A DNA stretch of 64,000 nucleotides from Porphyra umbilicalis (lineage: Eukaryota; Rhodophyta; Bangiophyceae; Bangiales; Bangiaceae): NCBI GenBank assembly GCA_002049455.2, contig KV918795.1, positions 124,001-188,000 on the forward strand, in the 5' to 3' direction. Positions 46,198 to 55,811 of the stretch are shown in pieces; position 1 is the first letter of the stretch, and each line of letters starts with the position of its first letter. The position numbers and the translations under genes were made by a program. The notes beneath the pieces were generated by a model that saw only the letters and a list, made by a program, of their open reading frames with translations, made no database searches and had not been told where the DNA came from.

Positions 46198-46578
46198 TAG
46201 GGTTGCTCAGAACGCCCGGGGCGTCGTTCAGGGCGTCGTTCAGGGCGTCACCAGGGCGTCATTTGGGCGTCGTGCGCCCCGAACGCCCCAACTCAAAAGG
46301 GCGTCAGCAAGGCGTCGCGAAGAGCAGTTTTCGGGGGGGTCTACATGATTCAGCAGGTGGCGGCTGTGCACCTTGGTTGAGGACATGCACCCAGTCTGTA
46401 CACAGAAATGACATAAGAAAGCAAAATATGGGTGCCACTTGACTGATATTGGGAATACTGAGGGTGCTACTTGGGGCGTCGTGAGGGCGTTTTGGCTGCC
46501 TATTGGGGCGTCAGTAAGGCGTCTTATCCGTCGCGCGCCCCTGACGCCCCCGAAATAGGGGCGTCGTGTGAAACCCTA
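46198..46578 (+). mobile_element. hAT-type MITE, copy 2
   Basis: 381 bp, TAGGGTTGC...GAAACCCTA ends, perfect 8-bp target duplication GTCCCCCC (46190-46197, 46579-46586). Same family and orientation as 38292-38673. Confidence 0.92.
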
Positions 46579-46608
46579 GTCCCCCCGGCCATGAACGGTC
46601 CCCCGGTA

Positions 46609-47032
46609 CAGTCAGTCTCCATCCATATCCCACCCTCCGGAAGAACAGGTGTCGTTGCCGTGTTGCACGGTCGCTTTCGAATACCCACGTAGCCCGCTAG
46701 TCCGGAGCGGCACATACTGATTCAAATGCAGAACGTTGACACTGAAGGAGTTGATCTGACGTCTCGCAACATGCGCATCCGACTCCGCGATCTGACGCTC
46801 TTGTCTCAAAGCAGCAGGGAAAGAGATGCTGAGGCACCTCTGGACGACTTCCTGGCGGTACGAGGTCACCATCGGGACGGATGTGGGATCGATTGCGATC
46901 CTCTTGCAATCGTAGTTCTCGATATCAAGTCGACCTCAGTCCACAAGCAATGTCCAATTTACGAAACAGAGTGAGTTCTGTCCATATACGAGTCGGCCAG
47001 CATTCGGACGGGATATGGATGGAGACTGGCAG
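46609..47032 (-). mobile_element. Tc1/mariner-type MITE, copy B
   Basis: 424 bp, same family as 45515-46011 but inverted. Ends CAGTCAGTCTCCATCCATAT and its complement, TA on both flanks (46607-46608, 47033-47034). It lacks about 70 bp present in copy A. Confidence 0.92.
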
Positions 47033-47034
47033 TA

Positions 47035-48589
47035 CGATACGCTGCGGGTCGGTATTTCATCGCCACGATAGCTCTAAATTTGCCGGCTTGTTAATTTATA
47101 ACGAGTAGACTCGAAAGAAATGTTGAGATAGCCATGTAAAGCTCATGTGAGACGGCCTCAGAGCACACCCAACAACGTCTCCCCCAAGTTTTGAAACCCC
47201 AATCGGAATATGCCACGTTTGCTTATGTGGAGGACGCTCAGCGGCTCCCCATTTTTCTCATCCAAGAGGGCCGTCCGCGGTCCTGGAGTTATCGATAACA
47301 GGGGCTACATGGTCCAGAGATGGGTGCAAGAAGATGGGGGAAGCGTGCCTAGCAACGTCGACCCCCAAGCGGACAGAAATCGTACATATATCCAAGCAGT
47401 CACGAGGTGAGGGAGGGAGGGACGAAAATGCTGCGATCCCGTCAAGAACGCGTCGCCACTTTCCAATCGTCTGTGCAGACTTTTGTTATCTGAGTAAACA
47501 TACCGAAAGTCAGGTTCACACGTCTAAAATAAAGCGCCACGAACTGACAGGAACTGGTCGCCCTGCTGGCACGACGCAGAAAAATCTCACTTCGGGAAGA
47601 CACCTGGCGAACTAATGACAGATGGCGAGCCTCACGCGACGGCGCAGAGCCGCGGCTCTCGGTCGAGGACCCTGGGAACGGGGTGCGCTGTGCGACGCGC
47701 TGTCAAGACGCGGCCACGGCAGGCACCGCGCGGTCGAACAGATGCGTCGATTCGAATGCTTCCAGAACGAGAGGCGGACGGCGCCTTTGTTGGTGGCGGC
47801 GTTGGCTTGCCCAGAACGAGCACTGCCGCAAGCGTCGAAACGGACAGTGTCGGTGGGCCTGCGCGAGAATATCGGCGCGTTCGCGCGATCAATCACGTGA
47901 TCCGTTTGCATGCAATGAGAAATCTTTGAAAGTTTCCAATCTAATCCAAGCCATATCATTGGCTGCTGGGAATGTTCACAGATATGTTGGAAGGGAGGTG
48001 GATCCATCATCGCCAGGGGTCAGCCGGCCCGTGGTCAGATTCCTCTGGTCCCTGTTGTCGCCAGGCCCGCCCCCGCCCTTCAATTGGTCGTACGGCAGCC
48101 TCACGTCAAGCGTGGCGCGGCGGGTGCCTCAGCCGCTTCCACGAGGCGGGGATTTCATCGATGCAGGGGCACGCACGAGGCCCCGTGCCAGTGTCGGTGC
48201 GGCCCGCCTCGTGGGCGGCGCTGCGTGGGGCCGTGTCGCAGAGGGGGCCGTTCGGGGAGCCTCAAATGCACCTTTCTGGGCGGTCTCGGGCACACCTTCC
48301 GCTCGGGCGGGCCCGCAGCACCCTGCGCCCCCCCATCCACGCACGCGCACGAGGCGCCGCAGCGTGGGATGCCATCCGCGGCTCTTTGGGGCGCCCCCTG
48401 GGCCGCCATCGGCCGCACGGAGGGGCGCCCCCTGGGCTGCGGTCACGCGCTCATGCTCCGCGTGCGCGCGGTTCTCGTGTCGCGTGCTGTCGGCCGCCGG
48501 CGACGGCATATGAACACCCCGTCCGCCGGCGGCTCGCGCTCCCTCGCTCATTCATCCCAACGACCTCCCGCACGCATCCCCCTACCGTT
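47035..48589. other. Unassigned DNA, becoming very GC-rich
   Basis: No recognisable gene in 47035-47640. From about 47640 the GC content rises and overlapping ORFs appear on both strands without any motif; I treat them as compositional. Confidence 0.4.
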
Positions 48590-49000
48590 GAGTTCTTCCC
48601 GCCTTTGCCGCCGGCGTGGGACGCCGGCGGCTGCCACCCCCCCCCCCTTGCTACCGTTGAGTTTTTCCCACTCTGCCGCCGGCGTGGGACGCCGGCGGCT
48701 GCCCCTCCCCCCCTCCGTGCTACCCTTGAGTTCTTCCCGCCCTCACCGCCGGCGTCAGACGCCGGCGGCTGCCCTCCCCCCTCTGCTACCACTGCGTTTT
48801 TCCCGCTCTGCCGCCGGCGTGGGACGCCGGCGGCTGCCCCCCCCCCCCTCTCTGCTACCATTGCGTTTTTTCCGCGCTTGCCGCCGGCGTGGCCATCCGG
48901 CGGCCATTTCCCCGACCCCTCCTTCTACCGTTGAGCTTTTCCCACCCTTGCCGCCGGCGAGGCACGCTGGCGGCGGTTCCCCGCCCTCCCCCCTGCTTTT
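48590..49000 (+). repeat. Tandem repeat carrying a perfect hairpin
   Basis: About six units of 63-70 bp. Each has TTGAGTTCTTCCC-like sequence, then GCCGCCGGCGT-GGG-ACGCCGGCGGC, an 11-pair perfect stem with a three-base loop, then a C-run. Stems start near 48608, 48671, 48748 (loop CAG) and 48811; the last two units (about 48880 and 48948) have decayed stems. Confidence 0.85.
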
Positions 49001-49189
49001 GTTTTTCCGCCGGCCACCCGCGTGTGGCTCTTTGCCCGCGTGCGCCGCCGGTGCTGCGTGGGCGCCGGCGGGGTGCCGTGTGCGCAACAGTCCCTCGTCC
49101 CCGCCGCCCCCCCCCCCCTCCCTGACCCTCGGCCAATCTGTTCAAGAGCCACCGCTCTCCCTCGTCTCCCATCATGACCCGCAAGCCGG

Positions 49190-50190
49190 TGCCCCAAACG
49201 CCCCGAGCCGCGGCTGCCGGCCGCCTGACCGCCGGCGGCGGCGGCGGCAGCAGATCTACCACCGCCTGCCCCGTCCCCACCTGGTGCCGGTCCTGCCGAG
49301 CGGCCGTCATCGGCCGCCTGACCGCCGGCGGCGGCAGCAAGAAGTGCGCCAACACCGCCGCCGCCGGCCGCCTCGCCAGCGCCGGCGGTGGCAGCAGCCA
49401 ATCCGCCACCGGCCGCCCCCGCACCACCAAGCCCCGGTCCCACCAAGCCGCCGCCACCGGCTGCCTGACCGCCGACGGTGGCGGCGGCAGCAAATGTCCC
49501 CGCCCCAGCTCCCCCACCACCCTGTCCCGGTCCCGCCAAGCCGCAGGCGCCGGCCGCCGGACCGCCGGCGGCGGCAGTGGCAGAATATCCCCCACCCCCG
49601 CTCCCCCACCACCAAGTCCCGGTCCCGCTAAGCCGCCGCCGCCGGATGCTTGTCCGCCGGCGGCGGCGGCGGCAGCAGATCCCACCGAGCCACCTCCTCC
49701 ACCACCCTGTCCCCGTCCCACCAAGCCGCCGTCGCCGGCCGCCTGACGGCCGGCAGCGGCAGCAGGAAGTGCTCCAACACCGCCGCCGCCGGCCGCCTTG
49801 CCAGCGCAGGCGGCGGCAGCAGCCAATTCGCCACCTGCCGCCCCCCCACCACGAAGTTCCGGTCCCGCCGAGCCACCGCCGCCGGCCGCCTGACCGCCGG
49901 CGGCGGCAGGGGTAGCAGATCACCCCGCCCCCGCTCCCCCACCACCCTGTCCCAAACCCGCAAAGCCGCCGCCGCCGGCGGCCTGTCCGCCGGCGGCGGC
50001 AGCCGCAGAAGATCCTCCCGCCCCCGCTCCCCCACCACCCTGTCCCCCACCCGCCAAGCCGCCGCCGCCGGCCGCCTGACCGCCGGCGGCGGCAGAGGCA
50101 GCAGATCCCCCCGCCTTCGCTCCCCCACCACCCTGTCCCCCACCCGTCAAGCCGCCGCCGCCGGCCGCTTGACAGCCGGCGGCCATACGG
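49190..50190. repeat. 87-bp minisatellite overlapping a transposase tail
   Basis: Units of about 87 bp built on GCCGCCGCCGGCCGCCTGACC, GCCGGCGGCGGCAG and CCCCCACCACCCTGTCCC. The right-hand units (49920-50190) are in frame with the Harbinger transposase C-terminus on the minus strand and encode a 29-residue repeat; those to the left are diverged and out of the gene. Confidence 0.85.
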
Positions 50191-51348
50191 GTGCGGGACA
50201 CGTACCCGACTCGTCGCTGTTCCGTAACCATGTTGTAAAGGATGGCGACCGCCTTGGTGACGGTGACCATCTGCGCTATGGACGCGTACCTGGCAGGATG
50301 GAGAGCGGCGTGGAAGAAAGCCGTCAGCACCGCATAAAGGCGTTCCACATCTTTTCGAAGTGCTTCCTGAAGACGGTTAAATGTAACCTCGACTTCTGTC
50401 GTGGGGTTGGGGAACGGAGGAACGAAAAATGCAAACCTAGGACAAATACCATCCACAAGATAATACAGGAGCGTTCAGGTCGTGCTGTTAGCAGTGAAAG
50501 AAAACGTACAGGGCGGCCATTCCCCGTTTGTGACGGATAAATAGAGGGGGGAAACATGCATAACGTTAAGGTCGTTACGAGATCCAGGACACCCCTTAAA
50601 TAAGTGCCAAATCCATAGGTCCTCATCACAAACGGTCTCCATCACCACGGAACGCTTCCCGTGGCGATTCTGGTACATGCCGGCAAACGCCTTTGGGCAG
50701 TCGCGCCACTCCCAGTGGCTGCAGTCGAGAGAGCCAATGCAACCGGGAATCCCGCGCACAGCATCGCGCGTCAAAATGCGCAGCAGTTCTTCAGGGGTGG
50801 GGGAACGCACATATGAGGGTCCGAACTCATCCACAATAAGCCGCATCAACTCTCGCACCGACATAGCAATGGTTGAAGCGGACAGTCGCACATATTCATC
50901 CGTCCTGTCCAGCGCCTCTCCATACGCAATACCTCGAAACGCCGCTACCATCTTTTGCAAGGGGTGAGTCTGGAGCCTCCCGGTGGAATTAATGCGCTGT
51001 GTAAAAAAACGTTCGGTCTTTCCCGGCGTTGTAGACCCAAAGAAACACGCTGCGCGGCACGCGGAAGCGGCGTTCAAAGTCCCCCTCATCATACACAGGC
51101 GGCTCCCCGTTCAGACCAAAATAATCTCTCAGAATAGCGCGCAAACAAAAGCGGAAAGTACGCCGCTTATTCGGCCGGCGGCCCGGTACAGATACAAAAT
51201 AACGCGGCCGCCGCGACACCCGAGAACCTCGCGCGCGCTTCCGCCAATGACGCAGCACCTGCAGGTGCGCCGCAACCGCCGAAGCAATATGCAGGTCCTC
51301 GGTATCCTCCAGCATTGCGTCCGCAGACATGTCTGAAGGATCATCCAT
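49920..51348 (-). pseudogene. PIF/Harbinger transposase 1
   Basis: DDE_Tnp_4 (ALP1-like) transposase read leftwards from an ATG at 51346-51348 (MDDPSDMSADAM). N-terminal basic region (FRFCLRAILRDYFGLNGEP), then the catalytic core: first Asp in GCIGSLDCSHWEW (about 50730), second Asp in PGSRNDLNV (about 50590), Glu in TFNRLQEALRKDVERLY (about 50370). Two lesions: a frameshift at a run of seven A/T pairs (51003-51009) and a TGA at 50475-50477 where the relative at 55812-57926 has an Arg-rich segment (CGA to TGA, a C-to-T change). The C-terminus is Gly/Ala/Gln-rich and made of 29-residue repeats, ending at TGA 49920-49922. Element ends not determined. Confidence 0.88.
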
Positions 51349-51672
51349 CGCGCGAAGAAGACGGTCGCCACGACGGTGGCGGCGGACGATCGTCGTCGAC
51401 GACGACGCAAGTGCGCTACGCTGCCTGCGCCTCCTCACTCGGATCTCCTCAGCACCCCACTGAGAACTCACCGCATGGACAGAGCAGATTTCCTTTGGCC
51501 CACCTCTCCGGCAGACCGTTTCAATGCCCCTCGCTGGAGCCCCAAAACAGTCGCGTCCTGAGGTGGAGGCTCCGTCACCTGCTGTCGCGTGCTCGACGCG
51601 ATGTTCCATAGCAGTCGCGATACCGTTGCAAACAGTGATCGCTCGAAGGCTCTCCCGCGTCACAAAGTGCAT

Positions 51673-52007
51673 TGTTTGTCACTGACGTTTCAAGAAAGCC
51701 GGATGCCACGTCACAAGCATTTCGAACGGCGGCCAAAGCAGCGCCATCCAATGAGAGAGCTGAACAAGATGGGGAGGAGAGCTCCCACTCCCCAAATCGT
51801 GCAGAGAATGGGGGACAAGGGCCGCAGAGCATTCCCAACAATGTCGGGCCAACGCCATATTGGGCACACGTTGCAGAAACGTGTCTCAAATTCGCCGTTG
51901 GCCAGTTCTCGGGGCGGGTAACAATGTCGAACGTGCACGCGGCGTTGCCAACGGAGGTCAAGCGAGTTAAAACGCGAATGTACTTGCGCCCGATTCGGGG
52001 TCGGAGC
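51673..52007. other. Flank of Harbinger locus 1
   Basis: No gene. Contains GAGCATTCCCAACAATGTCG at 51827, continued to 51854, which recurs inverted at 62198-62225 with two mismatches; both lie in the flanks of Harbinger genes. Several GTTGGC/GCCAAC motifs. Confidence 0.5.
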
Positions 52008-52076
52008 CGTTGGCCCCAGGGCCAACGAGTTGCCAACGGAGCCTCCGTTGGCAACTCGTTGGCCCTGGGGCCAACG
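52008..52076. repeat. Perfect 69-bp palindrome
   Basis: Arms of 34 bp (CGTTGGCCCCAGGGCCAACG, then AGTTGCCAACGGAG) around a single central base. The left arm itself contains a nested inverted GTTGGCC...GGCCAAC. Surrounding DNA is rich in the same GTTGGC motif. Confidence 0.9.
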
Positions 52077-52614
52077 GGTTCTGTGCTCTGATTGGTCCAT
52101 CGCGGTTTCACGGGGTTAAATGAGTGACAAGTGGCAGTTCATATTGTCCTCAGATTGCCCAATTTATCATATTTTTGTTTCGACAGCCACCCACGGATGG
52201 AATATTGTACCTCTCGGAACTGGACGGCCGCATGCCATCTCGACCCCAGAGCCCGGATCGTTGAAGTGTGTCACGTATCTCTCGTGCGGTGGCGTGTGGC
52301 CGAACGCGCTTGCGGGCCTGTCGGACACGCGGCGCGATCGCACCGGCACTGGTAAAACAACTGGATCGGAGCGCTCGTGCGGGCACACGAGGAGGAGCCG
52401 GGCCACAGTCCCGCGCCCGGTCGCCAAATGGCCGCACCTGCGGCCACGTAGTGAACTGAGCAGAACCCTCCTCCCTTGACAGCACCCCAGGGCACCCCTG
52501 ACAACAGCCACACCCCCACAGCAACCCACAGCCCACACAACACAGACGCCTGGGCGGCCAGAAATAGCGCCCTCTCTACCACCCACTACCGCGTCCCGCG
52601 CGCGCGCGTACTGC
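52077..52614. other. Unassigned DNA left of the 85-bp satellite
   Basis: No feature recognised. Confidence 0.4.
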
Positions 52615-54890
52615 CCCCCCACCACGCCACCCGCGCACACCGGCACCCTCGCCGCCGCCCCCACGTCGCCGCCGCCCCCGCCGACCGTTGCCGCCACCCA
52701 CGCCACCGCCACCGACCGCCGCAGCCACCCACGCTACCGTCCCCGTCGTCGCCGTCCGCCCCCACGCCCCCGCCGGTTGCCGCCGCCCCCCGCACCGGCT
52801 GCTTTCGACGCCGCCCCCGCCGACCGTTGCCACCACCTGCGCCCGCGCCATCGACCACGACCGACGCTCGCCCCCCCGCCCCCGCCCATCGCCGCCGCCC
52901 CCGCCAACCGTTGCCACCGCCCGCAAGGCCACCACCGACCTTCGTCGCGGCTCGCCTTCCCCGCCCCCGCCCATCGCCGCCGCCCCCGCCGACCGTTGCC
53001 GCCGCCCGCACGGCCTCCACCGACCGTCGTCGCCACTCGCCCCCCTCGCCCCCGCCCATCGCCGCCGCCCCCGTTGACCGTTGCCACCGCCCGCGCCGCC
53101 ACCACCGTGCGTCGTTGCCGCTCGCCTCTCCCGCCCCCGCCGTTTGCCGCTGCCCAATCCGACCGTGGCCGCCGCCGGCGTGGCCACCACCGACCGTCGT
53201 CGCGGCTCGCCTTCCCCGCCCCCGCCCATCGCCGCCGCCCCCGCCAACCGTTGCCGCCGCCCGCACGGCCACCACCGACCGTCGTCGCCACTCGCCCCTC
53301 CCGCCCCCGCCCATCGCCGCCGCCCCCGCCAACCGTTGCCGCCGCCCGCGCGGCCACCACCAACCGTCGTCGCGGCTCGCCTTCCCCGCCCCCGCCCATC
53401 GCCGCCGACCCCGCTAGCCGTCGCCGCCGTCCGCACGGCCACCACCGACAACCGTCGCCGCTCGCCCCCCCCGCCCCCGCCCATCACCGCCACCCCCGAC
53501 AACCGTTGCCGCCGCCCGCGCGGCCACCACCGACCGTCGTCGCGGCTCGCCTTCCCCGCCCCCGCCCATCGCCGCCGCCCCCGCCGACCGTTGCCGCCGC
53601 CTGCAAGGCCACCACCGACCGTCGTCGCCACTCGCCCCCCCCGCCCCCGCCCATCGCCGCCGCCCCCGCCAACCGTTGCCGCCGCCCGCGCCGCCACCAC
53701 CAACCGACGTTGCCGCTCGCCTCTCCCGCCCCTGCCGTTTGCCGCTGCCAAATCCTACCGTGGCCGCCGCCCGCGCGGCCACCACCGACCGCCGTCGCGG
53801 CTCGCCTTCCCCGCCCCCGCTCATCGCCGCCGCCCCCGCCAACCGTTGCCGCCGCCCGCACGGCCACCACCGACCGTCGTCGCCACTCGCCCCCCCCGCC
53901 CCCGCCCATCGCCGCCGCCTCCGCCAACCGTTGCCGCCGCCCGCGCGGCCACCACCGACCGTCCTCGCGCCTAAACCGCCCCGCCCCCGCCCATTGCCGC
54001 CGCCCCCGCCAACCGTTGCCGCCACCAGCGCGGCCACCACCGACCGTCGTCGCCGCTCGCCTTCCCCGCCCCCGCCCATCGCCGCCGCCCCCGCCATCCG
54101 TTGCCGCCGCCCGCGCCGCAACCACCGACCATCGTCACCCCTCGCCCCCCCGCCCCCGCTCATCGCCGCCGCCCCCGCCGACCGTTGCGGCCGCCCGCGC
54201 CGCCACCACCGACCGTCGTGACCGCTCGCCCCCCCGCCCCCGCCCATCGCCGCCGCCCCCGCCGACCGTTGCCGCCACCTGCGCCCGCGCCACCGACCAC
54301 GACCGCCGCTCGCCCCCCCGCCCCCGCCCATCACCGCCACCCCCGCCAACCGTTGCCACCGCTTGCGCGGCCACCACCGACCGTCGTCGCCACTCGCCCC
54401 CCCCGCCCCCGCCCATCGCCACCGCCGCCGCCAACCGTTGCCGCCACCAGCGCGGCCACCACCGACCGTCGTCGCGGCTCGCCATTTCCGCCCCAGCCCA
54501 TCGCCGCCGCCCCCGCCAACCGTTGCCGCCACCAGCGCGGCCACCACCGACCTTCGTCGCGGCTCGCCTTCCCCGCCCCCGCCCATCGCCGCCGCCCCCG
54601 CCGACCGTTGCCGCCGCCCGCGCCGCCACCACCGACCGTCGTGAGCGCTCGCCCCCCCGCCGCCGCCCATCGCCGCTGCCCAAGCCGACCGTGGCCGCCG
54701 CCCGCGCCGCCACCACCGTGCGTCGTTGCCGCTCGCCCGCCCCGCCCCCGCCGTTTGCCGCTGCCCAAGCCGACCGTGGCCGCCGCCCGCGCCGCCACCA
54801 CCGTGCGTCGTTGCCGCTCGCCCGCCCCGCCCCCGCCCATCGCCGCTGCTCTCGCCAACCGTTGCCACCTGCGCCTCCGTCCCCGTCGTC
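52615..54890 (+). repeat. 85-bp GC-rich satellite, about 27 copies
   Basis: The landmark CCCATCGCCGCCGCCCCCGC recurs at 53225, 53310, 53395, 53480, 53565 and 53650, exactly 85 bp apart, and through the rest of the array. Units alternate between subtypes (GGCTCGCCTTCC versus CACTCGCCCC). Eighty-five is not a multiple of three, so one frame cycles through all three frames of the unit every 255 bp; the absence of stop triplets makes frames of several hundred codons open on both strands (847 codons at 52777-55320). Not a gene. Confidence 0.93.
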
Positions 54891-55560
54891 GCCGTGCACC
54901 TCCCCGGCGCCACCGACCGCCGCCGCCGTCACCGCCCGCCGGAACCACCGTCCCCGCGGCCGACGGCGGCCCTCGCCGCCCGCCGTCGCGTCACCGACCC
55001 CCGTCCCCGCCATCGCCGTGTGGCCCGCGACGAAGCCGGTCGCTACCGGCAATCTGTGCCACCATCCTCGTCACCGCCCCCGCCGACCACCGCCAACGTC
55101 GACCGTCACCCCCGCCAACACCGCCAACACCTTTTTCGCCCCGTGCAACACCGCCAACGCCGTCTCCGGCCCCGCCGATTACCGCCGACGACGTCGGTCG
55201 CCCCCGCCAACGTCCCGACGCGCGGCCCCGCCCCCGCCGACCGCTGCCAACGCCGACCATTACCGCTGCCGACACCGCCAACGCCGTCCCCGCCCCCCCA
55301 CCCGGTGCCCTCGCTGCTGACGCCGGGGAAGCCGTCGGCTCTCTCCGCCGCCGCCGCTGCCGACCGACGCCCCCATCCCTGCCGCCGCCGCCAACCAAGA
55401 CAACCGCCGCCGCCAAGCAGAGCCGCCGTGCAAGTCGGCGCTGCCGCCGACCAAGGCCGCATCGCCCGCCGGCTCCGCCGCCGACGAACGCCCGCATCCC
55501 TGCCGGCGGCGGCGCCACCCGCCGTGCCCGGCCCCACTCCCATTGACCAGAAGCGTCGTC
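54891..55560 (+). repeat. Degenerate C-rich flank of the satellite
   Basis: CCGCCAAC and CGCCGACC motifs continue without a stable period up to the Harbinger 2 leader. Confidence 0.55.
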
Positions 55561-55811
55561 AAGGACGGGGGCCCGGTTCACATCGTTGCTAACCGACTTG
55601 TGCATTTCCCATTCAATCGTTTTCGACAATGCGTTGCACTTGTGTGTGCGGTGTACCGGGTGTTGTGCGGGGGAGCACGCCAGCGAGTGTGGTTTCGACG
55701 TGGGATGCAGTATCTGACATGAAGTGCCGTGTCACCGCGATTCTGTGGTTCCTGTGGCATTGTTGGTCGGTGCGTTCCCCTGCAATCCTGATTTCTTTGT
55801 TGATGCAGACC

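Noticed and set aside
48084-49631. 515-codon plus-strand ORF
   Set aside because: Runs through two unrelated tandem repeats and the antisense side of the transposase minisatellite; no motif.
52777-55320. 847-codon plus-strand ORF rich in Pro, Ala and Arg
   Set aside because: It lies on the 85-bp satellite; the period is not a multiple of three, long frames are also open on the minus strand, and there is no domain.
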